Shown: positions 17,226-25,815 of the stretch, piece by piece
Layout: every line of letters begins with the position of its first letter
How positions within the stretch are numbered: position 1 is the first letter of the stretch
Assembly: GCA_004020365.1 (NCBI GenBank)
Contig: SAQR01000043.1
Coordinates: 1 to 60,271, forward strand
Direction of reading: 5' to 3'
DNA length: 60,271 nucleotides
Source: Mesorhizobium sp.
GTDB taxonomy: Bacteria > Pseudomonadota > Alphaproteobacteria > Rhizobiales > Rhizobiaceae
The notes under the pieces: generated by a model
What the model was told of the DNA's origin: nothing
The model's database searches: none
The model's input: the letters and a program-made list of their open reading frames with translations, nothing else
Made by a program: the position numbers and the translations under genes

Positions 17226-18332
17226 TCAATGCGTTGCAGCGAGATCCGAGACGGCATCCGGAACGACCACCAGTTTGCCGACAAAATCCTTGGCAATGAA
17301 ATCCGCCTGGGCGCGGTGGAAATCGGAGAGCTTGTAGACACCGCCGACCAGCGGCCGGATCTTCTTCTCCTCGATGTAGCGGACGATACGGCGGAAGTCG
17401 TGTCGCGTGCCCTGGCTGGATCCGTGCAGCTGCAATTGCTTGAGATACATGGTGCGCAGATCGAGCTGCACGACCGGGCCGGCAATCGCGCCGGCCGTAG
17501 TGTAGCGGCCTTCGGGCCGAAGGATGCGCAACAGGTCGTTGAAGATCGCACCGCCGACGAGGTCGGCAACCACATCGATCGGCTGGCCGCCGGTGGCGTC
17601 GTTGACGGCTGCCGGCAGATCGGCGACGCCACGGGTGATCACCGCCTCGGCGCCGATGTCGAGCACCACCTTTTCCTTGCCCTTGCCGACGACGGCATAG
17701 GGGACGGCGCCGCGCGCCCGCGCCAACTGCACGATACCGGAGCCGACGCCGCCCGAGGCGCCGGTGACCAGAACGCGTTCGCCGGCCTTCAATGCGGCGC
17801 GTTCCAGCATCTGTTCGCCGGTGAGGTAGGCGCAGCAGAAAGTGGCGAGTTCGACGTCGGTCAGGTCGGTGGCGACGACATGGGCATTCTCGGCCGGCAC
17901 GGTTTGATACTCGGCATAGCCGCCGTCACGGCCGTGGCCGATATAGTCGATGTCGGCGAGGGAATCGTCGTCGCGGTTGTAGATGGAGAAATCGACCATC
18001 ACCCGCTCGCCGATGCGGTCCGGCGAGACACCATCGCCGACGGCAACGATGTGGCCGACCGTGTCGGCGCCCTGGATGCGCGGGAAGGTGAGCGTGTTGC
18101 CCTGACGCCGCCAGGTCGACACGGCGGCAGCATCTTCCTCCGTGCCATAGGCGCCTTGGCGCACCCAGACATCAGTGTTGTTCATGCCGCAAGCGGTGAC
18201 CTTGACCAGAACCTCGCCCGCGGCGGGCGAGGGCACTTTCACATCGGTGCGATAGACAAGCTTTTCCGGTCCGCCGTGACCGGTCAGAAGCACGGCGGCC
18301 ATGGTGGCGGGGAGGGAGGGTTTTGCGGTCAT
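17226..18332 (-). CDS. MDR-family (zinc-type alcohol dehydrogenase-like) oxidoreductase
   Basis: The 368-residue medium-chain dehydrogenase/reductase has the N-terminal GroES-like part (MAAVLLTGHGGPEKLVYRTDV) and GADTVGHIVAVGDGV. The Rossmann cofactor motif is VLVTGASGGVGSGIVQLARARG (shown as GASGGVGSG). The classic catalytic zinc Cys/His set is not evident: the N-terminal loop reads ACGMNNTDVWVRQG, like quinone-reductase and crotonyl-CoA-type members. It probably uses NADPH. The gene lies on the same strand as and just downstream of the doeD-type aminotransferase gene, separated by a 55-base palindromic repeat, so it may be co-transcribed with the ectoine genes. Substrate is unknown. Confidence 0.85.
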   Translation of the reverse strand: MTAKPSLPATMAAVLLTGHGGPEKLVYRTDVKVPSPAAGEVLVKVTACGMNNTDVWVRQGAYGTEEDAAAVSTWRRQGNTLTFPRIQGADTVGHIVAVGDGVSPDRIGERVMVDFSIYNRDDDSLADIDYIGHGRDGGYAEYQTVPAENAHVVATDLTDVELATFCCAYLTGEQMLERAALKAGERVLVTGASGGVGSGIVQLARARGAVPYAVVGKGKEKVVLDIGAEAVITRGVADLPAAVNDATGGQPIDVVADLVGGAIFNDLLRILRPEGRYTTAGAIAGPVVQLDLRTMYLKQLQLHGSSQGTRHDFRRIVRYIEEKKIRPLVGGVYKLSDFHRAQADFIAKDFVGKLVVVPDAVSDLAATH

Positions 18333-18385
18333 CGATGTTGCTTCCAGATATTGCAGGTTGGCGCTGCCTCTCACCCTGCTTGACC

Positions 18386-18440
18386 CTTCTCCCCGTCCTT
18401 ACGGGGAGAAGGTGCCGGCAGGCGGATGAGGGGCGGCGCA
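18386..18440. repeat. Palindromic intergenic repeat (TTCTCCCCG...CGGGGAGAA type)
   Basis: The segment holds CTTCTCCCCG and CGGGGAGAAGG arms followed by the tail GGATGAGGGGCGGCGCA. The same arrangement occurs as an inverted pair at 25637-25770 and 45618-45793. It sits between the doeD-like aminotransferase gene and the MDR gene on the minus strand and may affect read-through. Confidence 0.85.
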
Positions 18441-18453
18441 AAGGTCGACAAAA

Positions 18454-19833
18454 TTAGAGATTGGCAAACACGCTCTTCACCGCATCGGCCGTCTTGGAGA
18501 CGACGATGTCGGCCTCTTCGCGGGTCAGGCACAGCGGCGGCGCGAAGCCGAGGATGTCGCCCTGCGGCATGGCCCGGCCGATGACGCCGCGCTCGCCAAG
18601 CGCGGTCGCGACCTGCGGCCCGATTTTTTGCGCGGCATCGAAGAACACGCGGTCGTCCCGGTCGGCGACGAACTCGACCGCCGCCAGCATGCCGTCGCCG
18701 CGCACCTCGCCGACATTTTTGTGGCCGCCGACGGCTTTCGCCAGTTCGGCGCGGAAATAGGCGCCGGTCTCGCCGGCATTGGTCACCAGGTCCATCTCGT
18801 CGATCAGTTCCAGGTTGGCGACGCCGGCGGCGACGCAGATCGGATGCGCCGAATAGGTCCAGCCATGGCCTATGCTGCCGAGTTTGTCGGAACCCTGGAC
18901 CAGCACCTGCCAGACCTTGTCCGAGACGATGACCCCCGACAGCGGCGCATAGGCCGAGGTCAGGCCCTTGGCGATGGTGATCAGGTCGGGCTTGATGCCG
19001 TAATGGTCGGAGCCGAACATGGTGCCCAGCCGGCCGAAGCCGGTGACCACTTCGTCGGCGACCAGCAGCACATCGTATTTGTTCAGAACCACCTGGATCT
19101 TTTCCCAGTACAGAGCGGGCGGCGGCACGATGCCGCCGGTGCCGAGGATCGGCTCGCCGATGAAGGCGGCGACCGTGTCCGGGCCCTCAGCCAGGATCAT
19201 CTCTTCGAGCTTGTCGGCGCAGTGTTGGGAAAACTGTTCCTCGCTCAGCGAGCGGTCGGCGCGGCGGAAATAGTAGGGCGCCTCGGTGTGCAGGATCGGC
19301 GCACGCGGCAGGTCGAAGGCGTTGTGGAACAGGTCGAGCCCGGTCAGCGACCCGGTCATGACGCCGGAGCCGTGATAGCCGCGCCAGCGCGAGATGATCT
19401 TCTTCTTCTCGGGACGGCCGAGCACGTTGTTGTAGTACCAGATCAGCTTGATGTTGGTTTCGTTGGCGTCGGAGCCGGAGAGGCCGAAATAGACCCTCGA
19501 CATGCCTTGCGGGGCGCGGTCGATGATCATCTTGGAAAGGGTGATCGACGCCTCGGTGCCGTGGCCGACATAGGCGTGGTAATAGGCAAGGTTCCTGGCC
19601 TGGGCGGCGATGGCGTCTGATATCTTCTGGCGGCCATAGCCGACATTGACACAATAAAGCCCGGCAAAGGCATCGATGCTCTTGCGCCCATTATTGTCCC
19701 AGATGGTGACGCCTTCGCCGCCGGCGATGATGCGGGTCGGCGATTCACCCCGTGCATGCGTGCCCATATGCGTCGAGGGATGGAAGAAGTGGTCGCGGTC
19801 CCAGGCGGCGAGTTCGTTGGACTGGTCGAGCAT
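18454..19833 (-). CDS. doeD: Class III aminotransferase, probable diaminobutyrate transaminase of ectoine degradation
   Basis: The 459-residue protein has the class III fold motifs GLSGSDANETNIK, RGYHGSGVMTG, FIGEPILGTGG, LLVADEVVTGFGRLG and Lys289 in IAKGLTSAYAPLSG, the PLP lysine. In known ectoine loci the aminotransferase next to the ssd and asnC genes (atf, DoeD) converts L-2,4-diaminobutyrate to aspartate-semialdehyde. The order here, aminotransferase then aldehyde dehydrogenase then AsnC regulator on one strand, matches it. The assignment rests on the family and on that context; the sequence alone would only give an omega-amino acid transaminase. It is separated from doeC by a 283-base repeat-bearing gap. 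Confidence 0.85.
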   Translation of the reverse strand: MLDQSNELAAWDRDHFFHPSTHMGTHARGESPTRIIAGGEGVTIWDNNGRKSIDAFAGLYCVNVGYGRQKISDAIAAQARNLAYYHAYVGHGTEASITLSKMIIDRAPQGMSRVYFGLSGSDANETNIKLIWYYNNVLGRPEKKKIISRWRGYHGSGVMTGSLTGLDLFHNAFDLPRAPILHTEAPYYFRRADRSLSEEQFSQHCADKLEEMILAEGPDTVAAFIGEPILGTGGIVPPPALYWEKIQVVLNKYDVLLVADEVVTGFGRLGTMFGSDHYGIKPDLITIAKGLTSAYAPLSGVIVSDKVWQVLVQGSDKLGSIGHGWTYSAHPICVAAGVANLELIDEMDLVTNAGETGAYFRAELAKAVGGHKNVGEVRGDGMLAAVEFVADRDDRVFFDAAQKIGPQVATALGERGVIGRAMPQGDILGFAPPLCLTREEADIVVSKTADAVKSVFANL

Positions 19834-20017
19834 TTTTTTGACTCCTTAGAGAAAGATGGTCTCGACGCGGCCTAAGGTGTGTCGAGATTCAGGTCAGGCC
19901 GAGTCGAAAATGGTGGCTTCCGAGAACCGGAGCGGAGCGTACGTTTTCGTACGTGAGCCCGCGCATGACCCCGAAATCGAGATCGATTTCGGAAAGGTCA
20001 TATGCAAAATCAAAGTT

Positions 20018-20061
20018 CTACAGCGTCCTTTGCGCGCCCACCAGGGCGCGCGGCGCTGTAG
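20018..20061. repeat. Palindromic repeat between doeD and doeC
   Basis: The arms CTACAGCG and GCGCTGTAG enclose GCGCGCCC and GGGCGCGC, forming an almost perfect 44-base hairpin. It lies inside the 19834-20116 gap, which otherwise holds only another short inverted motif (GCGTACG/CGTACG near 19938) and no gene. This looks like a dispersed Mesorhizobium intergenic element rather than a locus-specific site. Confidence 0.75.
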
Positions 20062-20116
20062 GGAAGCGCAGGACGCCGCCATTTGCAGACCGGCATCACC
20101 TGAATATCGATACACC

Positions 20117-21610
20117 TTACGCCACATCCAGGCAGAGATATTTAAGATCGGTAAAGGCTTCGAGCCCGTGGCGCGAGCCCTCGCGGCCTATGCCGGACTG
20201 CTTGACGCCGCCGAACGGGATCGGCGCGCCGGTGATCTTGACGCGGTTGATGGCGACCATACCGTAGTCGAGCGCGCGGCCCATGCGCAATTGGCGGCCG
20301 CCGTTCTCGGTGACGACATAGGCGACGAGCCCGTATTCGGAGGCGTTGGCGCGGGCGATGACCTCGTCTTCGCTGTCGAAGGGCGTCACGGCGGCGACCG
20401 GACCAAAGGTTTCCTCGCGCATGATCAGCGCGTCGTCGGTGACATCGGCGAGCAGGGTCGGCCGGTAGAACAGCGGCCCGGCCGGATGTCTGCCGCCGCC
20501 CGTGAGGCAGCGCGCGCCACGGGCGAGCGCATCGGCGACCTGTTCCTCGACCTTCTTGACGCCGCGCTCGTGCATCAACGGCCCGATGTCGGTGTCATCG
20601 GCCAGGCCATTGCCGGTCCGCAGCGCCTCGATGCGCCTGCCGAAGGCGGCGCAGAAACGATCGTAGATCGGACGCTGGACATAGATGCGGTTGGCAGCAA
20701 GGCAATCCTGGCCGGACGTGGCGAATTTGGCGTCGACGGCGATGGTCACGGCCTTGTTGAGATCGGCGTCGGCAAAGACGATCAGCGGCGCATGGCCGCC
20801 AAGCTCCATGATCAGCCGCTTCATCGTCGGCGCGCTTTGCGCGGCGATAAGCCTGCCGATCTCGGTCGAGCCGGTGAAGCTCATGGCCCGGACGCGAGCG
20901 TCTTCGCACATCCGCCCAACGATGATCGCAGCCTTGCCGGTGAGTACGTTGAAGACGCCAGCCGGCAAGCCGGCGCGTTCGCCGAGCTCGGCCAGCGCCA
21001 GTGCCGACAGCGGCGTTTCCGACGAAGGATGCGCGACGATGGTGCAGCCGGCGGCAAGCGCGGCCGCCGCCTTGCGGGTCAGCATGGCTGCGGGAAAATT
21101 CCACGGCGTGACGACGCCGACGACGCCGAGCGGTTCGCGCCGCACCATCATTTCGGCGTTCGGCAAATGGCTGGTGACGCTTTCGGCGTTGAGGCGCTTT
21201 GCCTCCTCGGCATACCACTCGACGAAAGAGGCGGCGTAGTCGATCTCGCCCCGCGCTTCCCTAAGCGGCTTGCCCTGTTCGAGCGTCATCAATAGCGCCA
21301 GATCCTCTTTCGCGGCGATGATCAGGTCGAACCATTTTCGCAGGATTCTTGCGCGTTCCTGCGGGAGAGCCGCGCGCCAGGCGGGAAAGGCGCGCGACGC
21401 CGCGTCGATCGCCTTGCTCGTCTGCCTGGCATCGAGCGCGGCAACCCAGGCAACGGTGGCGCCTGTAGCAGGGTCGGTCACCTCGAAACTTTCCGCGGCG
21501 TCACTCGCCGTCCAGTGGCCGTCGACATAGGCGAGTTGGCGCAGCAGCCGGCGGTCGGCGAGCCGGTCGAGCGCTTCGTGGCGGTGTGGGCGGGCAAAAT
21601 GCGCGGACAT
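20117..21610 (-). CDS. doeC: NAD(P)-dependent semialdehyde dehydrogenase of ectoine degradation
   Basis: The 497-residue aldehyde dehydrogenase starts MSAHFARPHRHEALDRL. It carries VTPWNFPAAMLTRK, the FTGSTEIGRL nucleotide turn, the general-base Glu in MELGGHAPL, the catalytic Cys303 in ATSGQDCLA and the REETFGPV block. By overall sequence it is of the succinate-semialdehyde dehydrogenase (GabD) type. In ectoine loci this gene (ssd, DoeC) oxidises L-aspartate-beta-semialdehyde to L-aspartate, the last step of the pathway. The start at 21610 is chosen by homology; the longer open frame (to 21751) has no support. Its neighbours doeX and doeD fit that role. Confidence 0.88.
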   Translation of the reverse strand: MSAHFARPHRHEALDRLADRRLLRQLAYVDGHWTASDAAESFEVTDPATGATVAWVAALDARQTSKAIDAASRAFPAWRAALPQERARILRKWFDLIIAAKEDLALLMTLEQGKPLREARGEIDYAASFVEWYAEEAKRLNAESVTSHLPNAEMMVRREPLGVVGVVTPWNFPAAMLTRKAAAALAAGCTIVAHPSSETPLSALALAELGERAGLPAGVFNVLTGKAAIIVGRMCEDARVRAMSFTGSTEIGRLIAAQSAPTMKRLIMELGGHAPLIVFADADLNKAVTIAVDAKFATSGQDCLAANRIYVQRPIYDRFCAAFGRRIEALRTGNGLADDTDIGPLMHERGVKKVEEQVADALARGARCLTGGGRHPAGPLFYRPTLLADVTDDALIMREETFGPVAAVTPFDSEDEVIARANASEYGLVAYVVTENGGRQLRMGRALDYGMVAINRVKITGAPIPFGGVKQSGIGREGSRHGLEAFTDLKYLCLDVA

Positions 21611-21832
21611 TTTTTGAGGTCTCCCGATGTCGAGGCGATGCGGAGAGACTATTCGCGCGGTGCAGACAGAGAGACTGTTTGAATGGCTGCGCGTAGAGAG
21701 ATTGTCTCTATTGGGCCGAAACACAGGACAGTCTCTCCGAGACTGTAGCAAACAGTGGAGATTAGCTGAAACCTCCTCAGCTTCGTCATCCCTGGGGTCT
21801 GCGCCGCGATTCCGGGCAAGTTTCCCTAGACC

Positions 21833-22324
21833 TCACGACGGCGCCGGCAACAGATCCGCCACCGGCATGGCGACCTCCTCCTTCACCGTCTTGGTGACGA
21901 TGTAGGTAAAATAGCGGTCGATGCCGATCTCGCGTTCGAGCAGGGCGTCGACGAGCCGCTGGTAGGAGTCGATGTCGCGCGCCATCACCTTCAGCAGATA
22001 GTCGACGCCGCCGCCCACCGACCAGCAGGCGATGATTTCGGGGACGTCGCGGATGACGCGCTCGAAACGGTCGAAATCGGCTTGGCGGTGGCTGGCCAGC
22101 GTCACCTCCATCAGGACGGTGGCGACCGGCGCAATGGCGCGCATCGCAACCCTGGCGTGATAGCCGGAAACGATGCCGGCTTTTTCCAGCTTGCGCAGCC
22201 GCATCCAGCACGGCGTCGGCGACAGGCCGACCTTGTCGGCGAGCGCCAGCTTGGTGATGCGCCCGTCGCGCTGGACCGCGTCTAGGATTTTCAGGTCGAT
22301 CTGATCGAGTTTCGGTGCGGCCAT
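21833..22324 (-). CDS. doeX: Lrp/AsnC-family regulator of the ectoine locus
   Basis: The 163-residue regulator begins MAAPKLDQIDLKILDAVQRDGRI and has the AsnC winged helix-turn-helix (KLALADKVGLSPTPCWMRLRKLEKAG, shown by LSPTPCWMRLRKLE) in residues ~20-60 and the RAM ligand-binding domain after it (VLMEVTLASH, EIIACWSVGGGVDYLLKVMA). Such genes (asnC/doeX) accompany ectoine degradation genes and respond to N-alpha-acetyl-diaminobutyrate in characterised species. It is divergent from enuR with an 83-base shared promoter gap, so the two regulators face each other between the two arms of the locus. Confidence 0.88.
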   Translation of the reverse strand: MAAPKLDQIDLKILDAVQRDGRITKLALADKVGLSPTPCWMRLRKLEKAGIVSGYHARVAMRAIAPVATVLMEVTLASHRQADFDRFERVIRDVPEIIACWSVGGGVDYLLKVMARDIDSYQRLVDALLEREIGIDRYFTYIVTKTVKEEVAMPVADLLPAPS

Positions 22325-22402
22325 GAGCGTCCACTTTTTTGTCCCCGACACCATGACGGCGCATTATTTCGATTGTCAATTGCACTGATTTCGATCTCTA
22401 AT

Positions 22403-22414
22403 ATGTCATGACAT
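22403..22414. promoter_or_regulatory. Perfect palindrome over the enuR start codon
   Basis: ATGTCATGACAT is a 12-base perfect palindrome whose centre overlaps the ATG (22408) of enuR. A copy of the half TGTCATGA recurs before ehuA at 23832. It is a candidate operator for EnuR autoregulation. No Shine-Dalgarno sequence is visible before this ATG. Confidence 0.4.
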
Positions 22415-23793
22415 TGTGGCGTCCAGATCCCGCGCTTATCCGGCGGCCGGCCTATCAATCGCTCGCCGACCAGTTCGCGCGCGCCATTCATGATGGGCGG
22501 CTGGCCAACGGCGCGCGGCTGCCGACGCATCGCCGGCTGGCCGACGATTTGAAGCTTTCGGTGCAGACAGTCAGCCGCGCCTATGAGGAACTGATCCGCC
22601 GGGGCCTGGTCTCCGGCGAGATCGGCCGCGGCAGCTTCGTGCAGACGCAGCGCCGCGAGCCGGAACCGCCCTACCTGCCGGAGCGCCTTGGCGAGGTCAT
22701 CGACCTGTCGATCCTGAAGCCAGTCTGCGAGCCGATGCATCTGGAGCGGCTGAAGCAGGCGCTGGGCTGGCTTGCCGAAAACCTGCCGTCGACCTCGGCG
22801 CTGTCGTTCCGGCCGAACATGGTGTTCCCGCGCCATCGCGCGGTGGCGGTCGAATGGCTGCGGCACTGCGGTCTCGACGTGTCGGCGCAGAATGTTAGCC
22901 TGACCAACGGCGCCACCGCCGGGATGACGGTGGCGCTGATGAGCGTGGCGCCGCCGGGTTCGACCGTCGCCACCGAGGCGATCGGCCATCACACGCTGAT
23001 CCCGCTGGCGCGCTATCTCGGCTTCAACCTCGAGGGCCTGCCGATTGACGACAACGGCCTGATCCCGGAGGCGCTCGACGAGGCGTGCCGGCTGTCCGAC
23101 ATCCGCGCCGTATTCGTGCAGCCCTCGGTGATCAATCCGACTGCAACATTGATGAATGCCGCGCGGCGCGAGCAGATCGCTGCGGTGGCGCGCCGGCACG
23201 ACATCGCCATCATCGAGAACGACGTGCTCGGGCCGCTGGTCGAGGGCCGTCCGCCGCCGGTCGCCGCCTTCGCGCCCGAGCGCACGCTCTACGTCACCTC
23301 CTTCACCAAGATCGTGGTGCCAGGCCTGCGCATCGGTTATCTCGCGGCGCCCGACCGCTATGTCGCTGCCGTCGCCAACCGGCATCTCGTCTCCAACTGG
23401 ATGGCGACGCCGATGGTGGCGGAGATCGCGACAAAATGGGTGACCGACGGCACGGCGATGGAACTCGTGCGCTGGCAACGGTCGGCGTTGCGGCGTCGGC
23501 AGGAGATTGCCGCCCAGGTGCTTGCCGGGGTCGACTACCGCGTCCATCGCGACGGACTGCATCTGTGGCTGCAACTGCCCGGCGACCGCGCCGAGGAGGG
23601 TTTCGTCTCACAGGCCCGCCTGCAGGGTGTGGCGATCGCACCAGGCGCATCGTTCCGCATCTCGGCGGCGCCCTGGCAGCCGGCAGTGCGCATCTCGCTG
23701 GGCTCGACCACCGAGGCGGAACTGCGCGCCGGCCTCAGCGTTGTCACCAAACTTCTGCTCGGCGACCCGGAGCATCTCCTGCTGGCGATCTAG
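22408..23793 (+). CDS. enuR: MocR/GntR-type PLP-binding regulator of ectoine use
   Basis: The 461-residue protein has an N-terminal GntR winged helix (PAYQSLADQFARAI, LPTHRRLADDLKLSVQTVSRAYEELIRRG in parts, residues ~15-75) joined to an inactive-looking fold-type I aminotransferase domain (residues ~100-450). Lys301 in TSFTKIVVPGLRIGY would hold PLP. This is the MocR architecture, and EnuR is its member in ectoine loci: a repressor released when N-alpha-acetyl-L-2,4-diaminobutyrate or diaminobutyrate binds its PLP. The gene sits exactly before ehuA, as in known loci. The start lacks a Shine-Dalgarno and may be leaderless. Confidence 0.9.
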   Translation: MTLWRPDPALIRRPAYQSLADQFARAIHDGRLANGARLPTHRRLADDLKLSVQTVSRAYEELIRRGLVSGEIGRGSFVQTQRREPEPPYLPERLGEVIDLSILKPVCEPMHLERLKQALGWLAENLPSTSALSFRPNMVFPRHRAVAVEWLRHCGLDVSAQNVSLTNGATAGMTVALMSVAPPGSTVATEAIGHHTLIPLARYLGFNLEGLPIDDNGLIPEALDEACRLSDIRAVFVQPSVINPTATLMNAARREQIAAVARRHDIAIIENDVLGPLVEGRPPPVAAFAPERTLYVTSFTKIVVPGLRIGYLAAPDRYVAAVANRHLVSNWMATPMVAEIATKWVTDGTAMELVRWQRSALRRRQEIAAQVLAGVDYRVHRDGLHLWLQLPGDRAEEGFVSQARLQGVAIAPGASFRISAAPWQPAVRISLGSTTEAELRAGLSVVTKLLLGDPEHLLLAI

Positions 23794-23831
23794 GCAGACA
23801 TTGCCGCGAAATGCTGCGGAGTCAGAAACAT

Positions 23832-23862
23832 TGTCATGAGTTTATTTTCCTGATTGACATGA
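23832..23862. promoter_or_regulatory. Candidate operator/promoter region before ehuA
   Basis: The segment contains TGTCATGA (23832-23839) and TTGACATGA (23854-23862). The second includes a consensus -35 hexamer TTGACA, but I see no good -10 hexamer at 17 bases. The first repeats half of the palindrome at enuR's start, so both may be EnuR sites controlling the ehu-eut-doe transcript. Confidence 0.35.
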
Positions 23863-23914
23863 TTTGGCACGTTCCGCATCGTTAAGGCATAGCTTCTCCA
23901 GAACGGGGAATTCA

Positions 23915-24700
23915 TTGTCCGCACCCATTATCAAGATCGACGGCATTTCGAAAAGCTTCGGCACCTTCAAGGTTCTGGACGGACTGTCGATGCAGGTCAT
24001 GCCGCGCGAGAAGCTGGCGCTGATCGGCCCATCCGGCTCCGGCAAGACGACGATCCTGCGCATCTTGATGACGCTGGAGAGGATCGACAGCGGCCACATC
24101 CAGATCGACGGCGAGCAGCTTTACCACATCGAGCGCAACGGCCAGTTGCTGCCCGCCGACGAACGGCATCTGGCAAGAATGCGCCAGAAGATCGGCATGG
24201 TCTTCCAGCTGTTCAACCTGTTTCCGCACAAGAGCGTCATCGACAACGTCACGCTGGCGCCGATCCTGACCAAGGGCATGCCGCGCGCCGCCGCCGAAAA
24301 ACGGGCGATGGAACTGCTCGACATGGTCGGCATGGCCGACAAGGCGAAAGCGATGCCGGCGCAGCTCTCCGGCGGGCAGAAGCAGCGCGTTGCCATCGCT
24401 CGCGCCTTGGCGCTGCAGCCCAGGATCATGCTGTTCGACGAGGTGACATCGGCACTCGATCCGGAACTGGTCGAGGAAGTGCTGAACGTGTTGTGGCGGC
24501 TCTGCTCCGAGACCGACATGACCATGCTGCTGGTTACCCACGAAATGGGTTTTGCCCATGATTTCGCCGACCGGGTTCTGTTCTTCGACCGTGGCAAGAT
24601 TGTCGAGGAAGGCAAGCCGGACGAGATTTTCCGCAACCCCAAGCAGGAGCGTACGCAAGCTTTCCTGAAGAAGATTATCGCGGCCGGACATCGCGTCTGA
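23915..24700 (+). CDS. ehuA: Ectoine/hydroxyectoine ABC transporter ATP-binding protein
   Basis: The 261-residue ABC ATPase of the polar amino-acid type contains Walker A GPSGSGKT, Q-loop MVFQLFNLFPHKSV, signature LSGGQKQRVAIARAL, Walker B IMLFDEVTSALD and the switch His in LLVTHEMGFA. The insert DGEQLYHIERNGQLLPADERHL is characteristic of EhuA. It energises uptake of ectoine and hydroxyectoine with EhuBCD. I chose the TTG start at 23915 (MSAPIIKIDG) with a CGGGGAA Shine-Dalgarno upstream. A TTG at 23864 is in frame but lies in the presumed promoter. Confidence 0.92.
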   Translation: MSAPIIKIDGISKSFGTFKVLDGLSMQVMPREKLALIGPSGSGKTTILRILMTLERIDSGHIQIDGEQLYHIERNGQLLPADERHLARMRQKIGMVFQLFNLFPHKSVIDNVTLAPILTKGMPRAAAEKRAMELLDMVGMADKAKAMPAQLSGGQKQRVAIARALALQPRIMLFDEVTSALDPELVEEVLNVLWRLCSETDMTMLLVTHEMGFAHDFADRVLFFDRGKIVEEGKPDEIFRNPKQERTQAFLKKIIAAGHRV

Positions 24701-24775
24701 CTGCCGTCCTCTAGGGCGGCGAAGCCGTCCCGCATGCTCAAGAACGACCAAAAGAGAAACAAGGAGTTGGGAACA

Positions 24776-25627
24776 ATGAAGAAACTTGGCATTCTGGCCG
24801 GCGTCGCCGGTGTTGCGCTGACCGCGATTCTGGCCGCTTCGACCGCAGGATCGGCCGACGACAGCAAGCTCGAAGAGCTCAAGGCGCAGGGCTTCGCCCG
24901 TGTCGCCATCGCTAACGAGCCGCCCTATACGGCGGTTGCGGCCGACGGCAAGGTTTCGGGTGCGGCGCCCGACGTAGCCCGTGAAATCTTCAAGCGTCTT
25001 GGTGTCAACGACATCGTCGCCTCGATCTCGGAATATGGCGCGATGATCCCCGGCCTGCAGGCCGGCCGTTTCGACGTTGTCACCGCCGGCCTGTTCATGA
25101 AACCGGAGCGCTGCGCGGCGGTCGCCTATTCGGAGCCGGTGCTGTGCGACGCCGAGGCGATGCTGGTCAAGAAGGGCAACCCGAAGGGCTTCAAGAGCTA
25201 TGAGGATGTCGCCAAGGATGCCACCGCGACGATCGGGGCGCCGGGCGGCGGCACCGAGGAAAAGCTGGCGCTCACTGCCGGCGTTCCGCGTGACCGCGTC
25301 ATCGTCGTGCCGGACGGCCAGAGCGGTCTGAAGATGCTGCAGGACGGCCGCATCGATGCCTATTCGCTGCCGGTGCTGTCGATCAACGATCTGGTCAAGA
25401 AGGCCAACGATCCGAACCTCGAAGTCGTCGCCCCGGTGGTCGGCGCGCCGGTCTATTGCGACGGCGCGGCGTTCAAGAAGGGCGACGAGGCGCTGCGCGA
25501 CGCCTATGACGTCGAATTGGCCAAGCTGAAGAAGTCCGGCGAATTCGCCAAGATCATCGAGCCCTACGGCTTCTCGGCGGCGGCGGCGATGTCGACGAGC
25601 CGCGACAAGCTCTGCTCGGCAAAGTAG
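24776..25627 (+). CDS. ehuB: Ectoine/hydroxyectoine-binding periplasmic protein
   Basis: The 283-residue protein begins MKKLGILAGVAGVALTAILAASTAGSADD, a Sec signal peptide with cleavage near SAD. The mature domain is a family 3 solute-binding protein: ARVAIANEPPYTAV, DVAREIFKRLGV, PGLQAGRFDVVTAGLFMKPERC and the C-terminal LKKSGEFAKIIEPYGF. In EhuB the ligand is held by aromatic residues and an arginine in the cleft. An AAGGAG Shine-Dalgarno 9 bases before ATG 24776 sets the start. The gene is followed by a large palindromic repeat before ehuC, which may let the binding protein be made in excess. Confidence 0.93.
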   Translation: MKKLGILAGVAGVALTAILAASTAGSADDSKLEELKAQGFARVAIANEPPYTAVAADGKVSGAAPDVAREIFKRLGVNDIVASISEYGAMIPGLQAGRFDVVTAGLFMKPERCAAVAYSEPVLCDAEAMLVKKGNPKGFKSYEDVAKDATATIGAPGGGTEEKLALTAGVPRDRVIVVPDGQSGLKMLQDGRIDAYSLPVLSINDLVKKANDPNLEVVAPVVGAPVYCDGAAFKKGDEALRDAYDVELAKLKKSGEFAKIIEPYGFSAAAAMSTSRDKLCSAK

Positions 25628-25636
25628 CGCCTTTTT

Positions 25637-25770
25637 CCTTCTCCCCGCTCACGGGGAGAAGGTGTCACGAAGTGACGGATGAGGGGCGGCGCAAAGTTCT
25701 GCCAAGCTGGCGCTGCCCCTCATCTGCCTGGCGGCATCGTCTCCCCGTGAACGGGCAGAAGGGGCTGTCG
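25637..25770. repeat. Inverted pair of palindromic repeats between ehuB and ehuC
   Basis: The first unit has CTTCTCCCCG..CGGGGAGAAGG and GATGAGGGGCGGCGC; the second is its inverse with GCGCTGCCCCTCATC and CTCCCCGTGAACGGGCAGAA. Each unit is a hairpin and the pair can also fold on itself. It is the same element as at 18386 and 45618. Lying between a binding-protein gene and its permease gene, it is placed where REP-type hairpins stabilise the upstream message in other operons. Confidence 0.88.
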
Positions 25771-25815
25771 CGGCAGTCTCGCATGACCGCAAACGATAGG
25801 AAATTTTGAATCGCA

